DNA of 22,022 nucleotides from JBDKTH01 sp964558295. Its GTDB lineage: Bacteria; Planctomycetota; Planctomycetia; Pirellulales; Thermoguttaceae. Location of the stretch: positions 1 to 22,022 of the forward strand of contig CAZLDQ010000093.1 in assembly GCA_964558295.1 (NCBI GenBank). Direction: 5' to 3'. A program made the translations under genes and the position numbers. The notes under the pieces were generated by a model. It was not told the origin of the DNA and ran no database searches. It was given only the letters and a program-made list of their open reading frames with translations. Numbering within the stretch: position 1 is the first letter of the stretch; each line of letters starts with the position of its first letter. Below, in pieces: positions 1 through 7,298 of this stretch.

Positions 1-77
1 ATTGACGTTTCTCGCTCACCGCCACTGCGCGCAAAAGCTGACGTGCACCCCCGCCCTGCCCCTGCGTCCTTCGCCCC

Positions 78-106
78 TTCCGCAAATCGTCGGCACGTGG
101 TATAGG
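78..106 (+). promoter_or_regulatory. Possible pyrE promoter
   Basis: A TATAGG hexamer at 101-106 sits 17 bases after TTCCGC at 78-83. The -10 match is fair and the -35 match is poor. It lies 41 bases before the chosen pyrE GTG, which is a sensible position, but the call rests on one decent hexamer only. Confidence 0.25.
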
Positions 107-135
107 TGTGGCAAAACAACCTCTCCATCTGCCAC

Positions 136-140
136 AGGAG
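136..140 (+). promoter_or_regulatory. Ribosome binding site deciding the pyrE start
   Basis: AGGAG at 136-140 is followed by seven bases and then GTG at 148. The alternative GTG at 106, in the same frame, has no such site and would add 14 residues not expected in PyrE. Confidence 0.7.
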
Positions 141-147
141 CATTCCC

Positions 148-705
148 GTGTACGACAAAGAAGCGCTGATCGCCCTGATCCGCCACAAGGCGTTGAAATA
201 CGGCAATTTCACCTTAGCCTCCGGCAAGAAGGCCAGCTACTACCTGGACGGCAAGCAGGTGACGCTTGATCCGACCGGGGCAAAGCTGATTGCCGAGGGG
301 GTTCTCGATCTGCTCCGCGAGGAGGAGATGCCGGACGCTATTGGGGGGATGTCGATCGGGGCCGATCCGATCACCGCCGCCGTGGTGACCATGTCGGCCG
401 TGCGCGGTACACCGCTCCTAGGCTTCATGGTCCGCAAGGAGCCCAAAGGCCACGGCACGAATCAGTACATCGAGGGCCCGGTTCAGCCTGGCCAGCGCGT
501 GGTGATTGTGGAAGACGTAGTCACGACCGGTGGCTCGTCGCTCCAGGCGATCGAACGGGTCGAGGCCTTCGGGCTGAAAGTCGCGCGCGTGATCGCGATT
601 ATCGATCGAATGGAAGGGGGGGCCCAGGCGTTTGCCCAACGGGGTTATCGACTCTCCAGCCTGTTGACAATCCGCGACTTTGGGATTCAGCCGCCGGAAG
701 ACTAG
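148..705 (+). CDS. pyrE: Orotate phosphoribosyltransferase
   Basis: This enzyme transfers orotate to PRPP to give OMP, the fifth step of pyrimidine synthesis, in the cytosol. The 185-residue product starts MYDKEALIALIRHKALKYGN, the usual PyrE N-terminal helix. It then has a 'LASGKKASYYLDGKQVTLDP' stretch typical of the family and the PRPP-binding motif VVIVEDVVTTGGSS near residues 118-131. The length is close to that of compact bacterial PyrE proteins. The GTG at 148 is chosen because of the AGGAG seven bases upstream; an in-frame GTG at 106 would give 199 residues. No other pyrimidine gene is nearby, so it appears to stand alone. The assignment rests on clear family motifs. OMP decarboxylase and adenine phosphoribosyltransferase were considered, but the pattern fits PyrE best. 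Confidence 0.95.
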   Translation: MYDKEALIALIRHKALKYGNFTLASGKKASYYLDGKQVTLDPTGAKLIAEGVLDLLREEEMPDAIGGMSIGADPITAAVVTMSAVRGTPLLGFMVRKEPKGHGTNQYIEGPVQPGQRVVIVEDVVTTGGSSLQAIERVEAFGLKVARVIAIIDRMEGGAQAFAQRGYRLSSLLTIRDFGIQPPED

Positions 706-717
706 AAGTACGAAGGT

Positions 718-748
718 CGAATGCCAAATGACGAAAGAATGACGAAGC
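718..748 (+). repeat. AATGA-type degenerate intergenic repeat, copy 1
   Basis: After the pyrE stop the sequence repeats short blocks of the form aATGaCgAA (cgaatg, aaatgacgaa, gaatgacgaa). Similar runs occur at 3539-3569, 5932-5960 and 12853-12877. The units are imperfect and 7-10 bases long. Confidence 0.6.
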
Positions 749-796
749 ACTAAACGGCCAACTTGGATACTCGTCACGAGGCATTCGGCACTGCTC

Positions 797-1519
797 ATGG
801 AAACCTCCCTGCACCGCGAGCTCAAGACGTTTTACGCTGGGACAGATGCCCAATTCGAGGTTCCGTTGGGCGAATATCGGATCGATGTCGTTTCGAATGG
901 CATGTTGGTGGAAATCCAACATGGGTCGTTGGCGGCAATCCGCGACAAGGTGAAGACGCTCCTGCACCAGCACGATGTGCTGGTGGTTAAGCCGATCGTG
1001 GTCCGCAAGCTGTTGGTCAAGCGGTCGGCCAAAGAGGGCGAAATCCTCCATCGGCGTTTGAGCCCCAAGCGGGGGGGAATTTGGGATCTGTTTGACGACC
1101 TAGTCCATTTCACTCAGGTCTTTCCCCACAAACGTCTGACACTCGACGTGCCACTGGTGGACATTGAGGAGTGGCGCCACCCGGGCCATGGACGCCGTCG
1201 ACGCTGGCGCGTGAATGACCACGAAGTGGAAGACCAGAAACTGCTCCGTGTTCACGCGGTCCACCGCTTCCAGACGGCCGCTGACCTCCGTGCCCTAATC
1301 GTGAATCCTCTGCCGGCGTCGTTTCATACGGGCGATCTGGCCGAGTTGCTCGGTATCCGGCGCTGGGTAGCGCAGCGGATCGCCTATTGCTTCCGGAAAA
1401 TGGGAGTGGTACGCGAACTGGGCAAACAAGGCAATACCAGGCTTTACGAGTTTGCCGTCACAAACCACGTGACGCAAGGAAAACGGGGCAAGCGGAGAAG
1501 CGACAAATCCATAGCGTAA
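797..1519 (+). CDS. Uncharacterised protein: PD-(D/E)XK-like domain plus winged helix
   Basis: The 240-residue product matches no characterised enzyme that I recognise. From memory it resembles a planctomycete family catalogued as a DUF (possibly DUF8091; not verified). Residues 5-75 carry a pattern like a minimal PD-(D/E)XK nuclease core: E8, D30 in YRIDVV, then E39-I-Q41 in LVEIQHGS and K51. The ExQ form recalls CoiA-like nucleases, where Q takes the place of the usual K. A basic stretch follows (R133-R136, then W137), with a conserved-looking WRHPGHGRRRRW segment. Residues 175-221 look like a winged helix (HTGDLAELLGI...RWVAQRIAYCFRKMGVV...GNTRLYEF), and the tail is rich in Lys/Arg. I infer a DNA-binding nuclease or nuclease-derived protein; no activity is shown. 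The start at ATG 797 lacks a clear ribosome site. Composition is like the neighbours, so recent transfer is not indicated. Confidence 0.8.
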   Translation: METSLHRELKTFYAGTDAQFEVPLGEYRIDVVSNGMLVEIQHGSLAAIRDKVKTLLHQHDVLVVKPIVVRKLLVKRSAKEGEILHRRLSPKRGGIWDLFDDLVHFTQVFPHKRLTLDVPLVDIEEWRHPGHGRRRRWRVNDHEVEDQKLLRVHAVHRFQTAADLRALIVNPLPASFHTGDLAELLGIRRWVAQRIAYCFRKMGVVRELGKQGNTRLYEFAVTNHVTQGKRGKRRSDKSIA

Positions 1520-2049
1520 ATCATGTTTTGGCGGGCGGGCGATCTTCGAGGACTTTCCGGCCCCCTATAATTCATTCCCTTAGAGGGTCATTATCGCCAT
1601 TCCTGATACCGTGATGACTAGACTGGGGGGCGTGACGGCAAAGTCGTATCTTCGCCCCCAATACGTATTTGCGCCCTATACTTTAATCGGGTGGCGTTGG
1701 GTGTGTTATTTCGTGTAGCGAGGGCGTGCAGGGGGTAGCTGAAATGCAACTTGCGCAAAAAAAATCCCCAAAAACCGTGCCTTGATTGGCGGACGTGGTA
1801 AATTAGGTAGGCTGGAAGTTCGATTGGAATTTCCCCCGGTTTTTGGTAGCCTCGAGCGAAACGATTGTAACGGTTATTTGCTCTACGCAGCCACGGCAAG
1901 ATGCGAGAGAATCCCAGGTATTGTTCGGAGAATTGGTCTCCCTCGGATGAAGATTATGGCGTGGAGTAGCAGGACTGAGTTCTCCTCCCCCAATCCTTTG
2001 TCCAATTACAAGAGACTCTCGACCCAGTTCAACTTTTGAAGGCATCATC
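1520..2049. other. 530-base intergenic region before glgA
   Basis: No convincing gene was found on either strand: the open frames here are short and read as non-protein. Visible elements are a TATAAT at 1566-1571 without a good -35, a long-loop hairpin at 1626-1659, a perfect palindrome at 1660-1669, an A-run near 1757-1764 and a small GGAGA/TCTCC hairpin at 1927-1941. It probably contains the glgA promoter and a long leader, but I cannot place the promoter. Confidence 0.5.
1626..1669. promoter_or_regulatory. Hairpin followed by AATACGTATT palindrome
   Basis: GGGGGCG (1626-1632) pairs with CGCCCCC (1653-1659) across a 20-base loop. The perfect 10-base palindrome AATACGTATT (1660-1669) follows at once. 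It could be an operator or an end-of-transcript structure for the upstream gene. No T-run follows, so a simple terminator is unlikely. Confidence 0.3.
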
Positions 2050-3531
2050 GTGAGAATCCTGTTGGCGACAAGTGAAGCGGTTCCTTTTGCCAAGACCGGT
2101 GGCCTAGCCGACGTCTGTGGGGCCTTGCCGAGCGCGCTGGCCCAGTTGGGACATCAGCCGGCGGTCATTCTGCCGGCCTATCGGCAAGCCAAATACGCGC
2201 CGATGCCCCTCGAATCGTTGGGGATTGATTTCATTGTGCCGATTGGCAGCAAGACGGTCGCCGGTCATTTGCTGCGCAGCCAATTGCCGGGGAGTGACGT
2301 GCCGGTCTACTTAGTCCAGCAAGACCAGTACTATGACCGGGACGAATTGTACGGGGTCGACGGCAACGACTACCAGGACAATTGCGAGCGGTTCGTGTTC
2401 TTCTCGCGAGCCGTGTTGGAAGCCGTACGGCTGCTGGACCTGGAAGTGGACGTAATCCACGCCAACGACTGGCAGACCGGACTGGTGCCGGCCTACCTGA
2501 AGATCGAGTATCGCAACCGGCGGCACTATCAGAACATCGCTTCGCTCTTCACGATCCATAACATGGGCTACCAGGGCACGTTCTGGCACTGGGATATGCT
2601 CTTGACCGGGCTCGATTGGAAGTACTTCAACTGGCATCAGATGGAGTATTACGGCAAGCTGAACCTGCTGAAGACCGGGCTCGTGTTTGCCGACTCGATC
2701 AGCACCGTCAGCCCGCGGTATGCCGAGGAGATCCAGACCCCGGTCTTCGGCTACGGGCTGGAAGGCGTGCTCCAATATCGCCGGAACGTCCTCACGGGAA
2801 TCCTCAACGGGATCGACGAAAAGGAATGGAACCCGGCCACCGACACGCTCTTGCCGGCCACCTACACTCCCGAAAGCGTGGAGCAAGGCAAGCCCGTCTG
2901 CAAGGCCGCGTTGCAGCGTGAATTCGGCTTGCCGGAACGCCCGGACGTGCCGGTGATCGGGCTGATCGGCCGACTCACGGAGCAGAAGGGGGTCGACATG
3001 ATCACCGACGTGATCCCCGAATGGCTCGAGCGCAGCGACCTGCAGTGGGTGATCCTCGGCAAGGGCGATCCGAAGTACCATCGGGCGCTGGACCGTTTCG
3101 TGCGGCGTGCCCCGGAGAAGTTCGCCGTACGGTTGGAGTATTCCAACGAGATGGCCCACCTGATCGAAGCCGGCGCTGATATGTTCCTCATGCCCAGCCG
3201 CTACGAGCCGTGTGGCCTGAACCAGATGTACAGCCTCAAGTATGGCACCGTGCCAATCGTGCGCGAGACGGGTGGCTTGGCCGACACGATCACCAACACC
3301 ACCGAACAGACCCTGGCCGATGGCACGGCCAACGGCTTTAGCTTCCGGGAGGATATCGCCCAGGCGCTGAGTGAGACAATCCAGCGAGCAGTAGACGCCT
3401 ACCACCACCCCCAAGTCTGGCGTCAACTGATTGCCACGGGGATGCGTCAGGACTGGTCCTGGACCCACAGCGCGGCGGAATACGTCAAGCTTTATGAGCG
3501 GACGCTGGCCAGCTTGAAGCAGGGGACGTGA
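2050..3531 (+). CDS. glgA: Glycogen/starch synthase (GT5), ADP-glucose dependent
   Basis: GlgA adds glucose from ADP-glucose to the non-reducing end of a growing alpha-1,4-glucan. The 493-residue protein has the family architecture. The N-terminal K15-T-G-G-L-A-D-V motif binds ADP-glucose. HANDWQTGL and TIHNMGYQG follow in the GT5 catalytic domain. The C-terminal GT domain has NGIDEKEWNP, GRLTEQKG with R308 and K313, and SRYEPCGLNQMYSLKYG with E386. These match R300, K305 and E377 of the E. coli enzyme. The length is typical. The start is GTG at 2050 with GAAGG seven bases upstream. It opens a co-directional alpha-glucan cluster with two GH57 enzymes and a GalT-like gene. No glgC (ADP-glucose pyrophosphorylase) or glgB is in the window, so the ADP-glucose source must be encoded elsewhere. 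Confidence 0.95.
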   Translation: MRILLATSEAVPFAKTGGLADVCGALPSALAQLGHQPAVILPAYRQAKYAPMPLESLGIDFIVPIGSKTVAGHLLRSQLPGSDVPVYLVQQDQYYDRDELYGVDGNDYQDNCERFVFFSRAVLEAVRLLDLEVDVIHANDWQTGLVPAYLKIEYRNRRHYQNIASLFTIHNMGYQGTFWHWDMLLTGLDWKYFNWHQMEYYGKLNLLKTGLVFADSISTVSPRYAEEIQTPVFGYGLEGVLQYRRNVLTGILNGIDEKEWNPATDTLLPATYTPESVEQGKPVCKAALQREFGLPERPDVPVIGLIGRLTEQKGVDMITDVIPEWLERSDLQWVILGKGDPKYHRALDRFVRRAPEKFAVRLEYSNEMAHLIEAGADMFLMPSRYEPCGLNQMYSLKYGTVPIVRETGGLADTITNTTEQTLADGTANGFSFREDIAQALSETIQRAVDAYHHPQVWRQLIATGMRQDWSWTHSAAEYVKLYERTLASLKQGT

Positions 3532-3538
3532 GGCTTGG

Positions 3539-3569
3539 AAATGACCAATGACCAATGACTGATAAGAAA
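3539..3569 (+). repeat. AATGA-type degenerate intergenic repeat, copy 2
   Basis: Directly after the glgA stop the unit ATGACCA is repeated (aatgaccaatgaccaatgac, then a degenerate end). It is the same kind of run as at 718-748 and 5932-5960, here with C in the variable position. Confidence 0.65.
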
Positions 3570-3671
3570 TGCGTCTTGCTCTCCTGATGTGTGCTTCTGT
3601 GCTTGTCAGTCGTTGATTTTCGCCCCCTCATCGCGAGGACTTGAGGAAGCTAGCCTGATCGCCCATCCCTC

Positions 3672-3690
3672 CTCCCGTTGGCACCGGGAG
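3672..3690 (+). promoter_or_regulatory. Hairpin upstream of the GH57 gene
   Basis: CTCCCG (3672-3677) pairs with CGGGAG (3685-3690) across a seven-base loop. It touches the 18-bp tandem duplication that leads into the ribosome site. It could affect translation initiation or act as a mild transcription pause; there is no T-run for termination. Confidence 0.35.
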
Positions 3691-3726
3691 CGTGCATTAC
3701 GTTGAGCACGTGCATTACGTTGAGCA
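3691..3726 (+). repeat. Perfect 18-bp tandem duplication
   Basis: The 18-base unit cgtgcattacgttgagca occurs twice, head to tail and without mismatch, at 3691-3708 and 3709-3726. It ends at the AAGGAG ribosome site (3727-3732) of the GH57 gene. Each copy contains an in-frame GTG, so a start at 3692 would encode a duplicated HYVE segment. Confidence 0.95.
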
Positions 3727-3732
3727 AAGGAG
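3727..3732 (+). promoter_or_regulatory. Ribosome binding site deciding the GH57 start
   Basis: AAGGAG is followed four bases later by ATG at 3737. This favours ATG 3737 over the in-frame GTG codons inside the tandem duplication upstream. The family's N-terminal strand with the HQHQP motif also starts right after this ATG. Confidence 0.75.
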
Positions 3733-3736
3733 AGCC

Positions 3737-5929
3737 ATGCACGACGTTTCGTTAGTCTTTTTCTGGCACCAGCACCAACCGTACTATCCCGACGATGTCG
3801 GCCATGAGAATCTGATGCCGTGGGTTCGCTTGCACGGCGTCAAGGACTATTGGGGCATGGCGATGTTGCTCAAGGAGGTACCGGAGCTGCACGCCACGAT
3901 CAACCTGGTTCCTAGCCTGCTCGTCCAGCTTCTCGGCTACACGGAGCACGGCCAGGAAGATCGCCACCTGCGGATCTCGCGGTTACCGGCCGACGGGCTC
4001 TCGGCCGACGACCTGACCTACCTGATGGACAACTTTTTCATGGTCCATCCGGATCACATGATCCGTCCGTACCGCCGCTACCACGAGTTGTACAAGCAGC
4101 GAGGCTTCCACATCGATCCACCGGATCGGGCCGCCAAGCGTTTTGGTAAACGCGATATCCTCGACTTGCAGTGCTGGTCAAACCTTTCCTGGTTCCACCC
4201 GCTGGCCTTTGAACTTGACGCCGATTTGGCCGAGTTCCGCAAGAAGGGACGCCATTGGACCGAGCAAGAAAAGCAGTGGCTGCTCGACAAGCAGATGGAC
4301 GTCTTGCGTCAGGTAATTCCACTGCATCGCGAGCTGGAGCAGCGAGGTCAGGTGGAACTGACCACCACACCGTTTTATCACCCGATCCTGCCGCTCTTGT
4401 GGGACAAGCGGCTGGCACGCCGGGCAATGCCCGAGGTGCGATTGCCCCACTACTTGGACGGCTATCCCGAGGACGCCCAGGAGCAGATCCGCCGCGCCGT
4501 AGAGTTCCATGCCAAGCTGTTCGGGCAGAAGCCGCGCGGGATGTGGCCTTCGGAAGGTTCCGTCTGCCAGGGGATCCTCCCGGTCATTGTTGAGGCCGGC
4601 ATTCATTGGATCGCCACCGATGAAGAGATTCTCTCCGGTTCGACTGACGGCGCAGTGAGCCGCGACCACAACGGCTATCTCCGCAATCCCGAGATGCTCT
4701 ATCGCCCATGGCGTGTGGAAGAAGGAGGACGCCAACTTCAGATCCTCTTCCGCGATCATGCGCTGAGCGACCTGATAGGGTTTACCTACCAACGTTATTC
4801 GGCCGACCACGCGGCAAATGACTTTTTGGGCAAGATCGAGGCCATCGGACGCGCCACCGGCGGCCAGCCGGGACGCCGGCCGACGATGGTCAACGTGATT
4901 CTCGACGGCGAGAACTGCTGGGAGTACTACCAAAACAGCGGCGTCGACTTTCTGCGCACTCTTTACCGCCGCATTGTGCAGCACCCGAAGATCACGCCCG
5001 TCCGCGTTACCGACTACCTCCAGCGGTATCCGGCCACCGACAAGATTGGACACCTGTTCCCTGGCAGTTGGATCCAGCACAACTTCGCCATCTGGATCGG
5101 CCATCCTGAGTGCAACCAGGCATGGGATCTTTTGCACCAGACGCGGCAGCACTTGAAAGCCAGCGCCAGCCGCGGCAAGTCGCCCGAGCAGCTTCGACGG
5201 GCTTGGGAAGAACTGTACATCGCCGAAGGAAGCGACTGGTTCTGGTGGTTTGGCGACTCTCACTCCAGCGCCCAGGACAGCCTGTTCGACCAGCTCTTCC
5301 GCAAGCACCTCCAGAACGTGTATACGCTTCTGGGGGATCAGCCGCCAGCCGAGTTGGCCCGGGCGATCCGTCAAGGGGCAAGGCAGCCGCTGCACACGCT
5401 TCCCACGGGACTATTGAACGTCAAGGTGGACGGGCGGCGGACCTATTTCGAATGGATTAACGCCGGACATTATGTTTGCGGCGGCTCGCGCGGGACGATG
5501 AGCATGACCACGGAAGGTTTGCTTGCCGAGCTTCACTTCGGCTTTGACGCCCAACGGCTTTTCCTGCGGCTGGATGCCCGGGATGGGGCCTTCCGCGAGC
5601 GGCTGGGCAACGTCGACCAACTGCGAATGCTGTTTTTCCAACCGCCAGGTTTCTCGCTGGTGGTCACCAATCCGGCCCAACGTCGGCCTCATGTGCAACT
5701 CTCCCACAACGAGGTCCCCGTAGCAGAGTCGGGAGTGGAGGCCGCCGCCGACGTGATCTTCGAATTGTCGATCCCATTCCACAGCTTGGCTGTCTCGACT
5801 GGCGATCCGATCCACTTCTGCCTGGAACTGCTCAAGTCTGACCAACCGATCGAACGCGTCCCCACGGAAGGCGCAATCGAAGCCGTGGTCCCCTCGCCCG
5901 ATTTTGAGATGATCATGTGGCAGGCGTAG
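3737..5929 (+). CDS. GH57 alpha-glucan hydrolase, amylopullulanase/alpha-amylase type
   Basis: The 730-residue protein belongs to glycoside hydrolase family 57, retaining enzymes that cut or transfer alpha-glucans. Five family regions are visible: H11-Q-H-Q-P15; the TTPFYHPILPLL segment; GMWPSEGSV with the predicted nucleophile E273; VILDGENCWEYY with the predicted acid/base D390; and the late PGSWIQHNFAIWIGHPE segment. TDEEIL at 295-299 is also typical of this subgroup. A beta-rich C-terminal domain (about 558-730, with FEWINAGHY, LHFGFDAQRLFLRLDA and MLFFQPPG) is like those on GH57 amylopullulanases. No signal peptide is visible, so it is probably cytosolic and acts on stored glycogen. It is 205 bases after glgA on the same strand. 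Whether it prefers alpha-1,4 or alpha-1,6 bonds, or transfers instead of hydrolysing, cannot be read from the sequence. Confidence 0.88.
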   Translation: MHDVSLVFFWHQHQPYYPDDVGHENLMPWVRLHGVKDYWGMAMLLKEVPELHATINLVPSLLVQLLGYTEHGQEDRHLRISRLPADGLSADDLTYLMDNFFMVHPDHMIRPYRRYHELYKQRGFHIDPPDRAAKRFGKRDILDLQCWSNLSWFHPLAFELDADLAEFRKKGRHWTEQEKQWLLDKQMDVLRQVIPLHRELEQRGQVELTTTPFYHPILPLLWDKRLARRAMPEVRLPHYLDGYPEDAQEQIRRAVEFHAKLFGQKPRGMWPSEGSVCQGILPVIVEAGIHWIATDEEILSGSTDGAVSRDHNGYLRNPEMLYRPWRVEEGGRQLQILFRDHALSDLIGFTYQRYSADHAANDFLGKIEAIGRATGGQPGRRPTMVNVILDGENCWEYYQNSGVDFLRTLYRRIVQHPKITPVRVTDYLQRYPATDKIGHLFPGSWIQHNFAIWIGHPECNQAWDLLHQTRQHLKASASRGKSPEQLRRAWEELYIAEGSDWFWWFGDSHSSAQDSLFDQLFRKHLQNVYTLLGDQPPAELARAIRQGARQPLHTLPTGLLNVKVDGRRTYFEWINAGHYVCGGSRGTMSMTTEGLLAELHFGFDAQRLFLRLDARDGAFRERLGNVDQLRMLFFQPPGFSLVVTNPAQRRPHVQLSHNEVPVAESGVEAAADVIFELSIPFHSLAVSTGDPIHFCLELLKSDQPIERVPTEGAIEAVVPSPDFEMIMWQA

Positions 5930-5931
5930 GG

Positions 5932-5960
5932 GAATGCAAAATGATGAATGATGAATGAAG
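5932..5960 (+). repeat. AATGA-type degenerate intergenic repeat, copy 3
   Basis: The GH57 stop is followed by an ATGATGA run (aaatgatgaatgatgaatgaag). Between it and galT, 6011-6036 holds a second repeat type made of CCACTG/CACTG units (actgcccactgaccactgttcactgcc). Confidence 0.65.
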
Positions 5961-6010
5961 GGACGCGAAGCGGCAAGCTGCTGTTTACCGTTAACCAACG
6001 CCTAGCGTGT

Positions 6011-6036
6011 ACTGCCCACTGACCACTGTTCACTGC
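6011..6036 (+). repeat. CCACTG/CACTG short repeat before galT
   Basis: Three to four imperfect copies of a CACTGnCC unit stand just upstream of the GalT-like start codon at 6047. The strand sense could be either. Confidence 0.5.
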
Positions 6037-6046
6037 CATCTCCACT

Positions 6047-7087
6047 ATGCCTGACCTGCGAAAAGACCCGATTGTTGGCCGCTGGGTGATTGTGGCCAAG
6101 AGCCGTGCGAAGCGACCGCATGACTTTGAATCAACGCCCCATCTGCGACGCGGACAATTCTGCCCGTTCTGCGCGGGGAATGAAGATAAAACGCCCAATG
6201 AGATTCTCGCCTATCGCAATCCGGGCTCGCAACGAAACCGCGAGGGGTGGCGGGTCCGGGTGGTGCCCAATAAGTTTCCGGCCCTTGAGATCGAAGGGGA
6301 TCTGAATAAACGGGGTGACGGGATTTACGATATGATGCGGGGCGTCGGCGCCCACGAGGTGATCATTGAGTCCCCCAAGCATGTGGTGAGCACGTCACAG
6401 TTGACGGAAGAAGAACTCCGCGACGTGCTGTGGGTCTACCGCGACCGGCTCTTGGATCTCAAGAAGGACTCCCGGCTGGTCTATGGGATGATCTTCAAGA
6501 ACGTGGGGGCGGCGGCTGGGGCTTCGTTGGAGCACACGCACAGTCAGTTGATCGTCACCCCAATCGTGCCGATTAACGTTTGGGAGGAAATGACTGGTTC
6601 GCTGGAGTTCTACAATTTCCGTGGCCGGTGCGTCTATTGCGACATGATCCAGCAGGAACTGGTCACCGAAAAACGGATTGTCTGGGATACTCCCGGTTTT
6701 GTGGCCTTCTGCCCGTTTGCCAGCCGGTTCCCCTTTGAGACGTGGATCCTGCCCAAGGGGCATTCGAGCCATTACGAAAATCTCCCGAAAAACGCGGCAG
6801 ACGAATTGGCAGGGGTGATGCGGCAGGTGATCGGTAAGATCGAAGCCGCCCTGGACCGTCCGGCCTACAACTACATCATTCATACGGCCCCCTTTGACAC
6901 CCAAGAGCTTGCGCATTATCACTGGCATATAGAGATTATGCCGAGTTTGACGAAGGCCGCCGGGTTTGAGTGGGGCACCGGTTTTTACATTAATCCGGTC
7001 CCGCCCGAAGAAGCGGCAGCTTTCTTACGGGAAGTGGAGTTTGAGTCCCAAGAGCCACAAGATTTTCCGTCCAGGGCAACTGGATAA
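6047..7087 (+). CDS. galT: GalT-family nucleotidylyl transferase (hexose-1-phosphate uridylyltransferase or ADP-glucose phosphorylase type)
   Basis: GalT enzymes of the HIT superfamily exchange a nucleotidyl group between a sugar nucleotide and a sugar phosphate through a nucleotidyl-histidine intermediate. The 346-residue product is of normal length. C39-P-F-C42 and C195-V-Y-C198 are likely metal-site cysteines. VVPNKFPALE and GAHEVIIESPKH are family segments. The catalytic motif is H163-T-H165-S-Q167, where H165 is the expected nucleotidylated residue. The C-terminal half repeats the fold (CPFASRFPFETWILPK, then HYHWHIEIMP). Classical GalT has HPHGQ; HTHSQ here resembles the branch that includes plant ADP-glucose phosphorylase. 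In a glgA/GH57 setting an ADP-glucose or UDP-glucose role is plausible, but this is inference. No ribosome site precedes ATG 6047. No galK or galE is nearby. Confidence 0.85.
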   Translation: MPDLRKDPIVGRWVIVAKSRAKRPHDFESTPHLRRGQFCPFCAGNEDKTPNEILAYRNPGSQRNREGWRVRVVPNKFPALEIEGDLNKRGDGIYDMMRGVGAHEVIIESPKHVVSTSQLTEEELRDVLWVYRDRLLDLKKDSRLVYGMIFKNVGAAAGASLEHTHSQLIVTPIVPINVWEEMTGSLEFYNFRGRCVYCDMIQQELVTEKRIVWDTPGFVAFCPFASRFPFETWILPKGHSSHYENLPKNAADELAGVMRQVIGKIEAALDRPAYNYIIHTAPFDTQELAHYHWHIEIMPSLTKAAGFEWGTGFYINPVPPEEAAAFLREVEFESQEPQDFPSRATG

Positions 7088-7194
7088 ACTGGGCAGTAGC
7101 TGCCGATGAACTAAACAAATCCTGACAGTTCTCGCGCCAGACCGGTTGCCGAGGGTCGAGTGCGGACGACTGGAGGTCGCCGTACTCAGCCGAT

Positions 7195-7213
7195 CCTGGG
7201 CCGAAAACCCAGG
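7195..7213 (+). promoter_or_regulatory. Hairpin between galT and the second GH57 gene
   Basis: CCTGGG (7195-7200) pairs with CCCAGG (7208-7213) across the loop ccgaaaa. A G-run follows instead of a T-run, so it is not a standard terminator. It may be a leader element of the downstream gene. Confidence 0.35.
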
Positions 7214-7298
7214 GGGGCTCCCTGCGAGCTTGGTCCTAACTGGTGGCCACGGGAACCTGATACTCCCCCCTCCCAACATCCAACCTTTACTGTCTGCC

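Noticed and set aside
718..748. CRISPR-like array
   Set aside because: The AATGA-type units are only 7-10 bases, contiguous and degenerate, without spacers of even length or nearby cas genes.
1618..2039. Short open frames on both strands in the gap before glgA
   Set aside because: They overlap each other, lack ribosome sites, have atypical residue content and match nothing recognisable.
2311..3555. 414-codon open frame on minus opposite glgA
   Set aside because: It lies fully opposite a clear glgA with all GT5 motifs. The translation is rich in His/Val/Asp shadows and matches no family; it follows from GC-biased codon use on the other strand.
4178..5395. 405-codon open frame on minus opposite the first GH57 gene
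   Set aside because: It is antisense to a well-supported GH57 catalytic domain, with no recognisable motif or ribosome site.
7146..7298. In-frame N-terminal extension of the second GH57 gene
   Set aside because: It starts at TTG and contains a hairpin, and GH57 proteins of this type begin a few residues before HNHQP, which fits ATG 7299.
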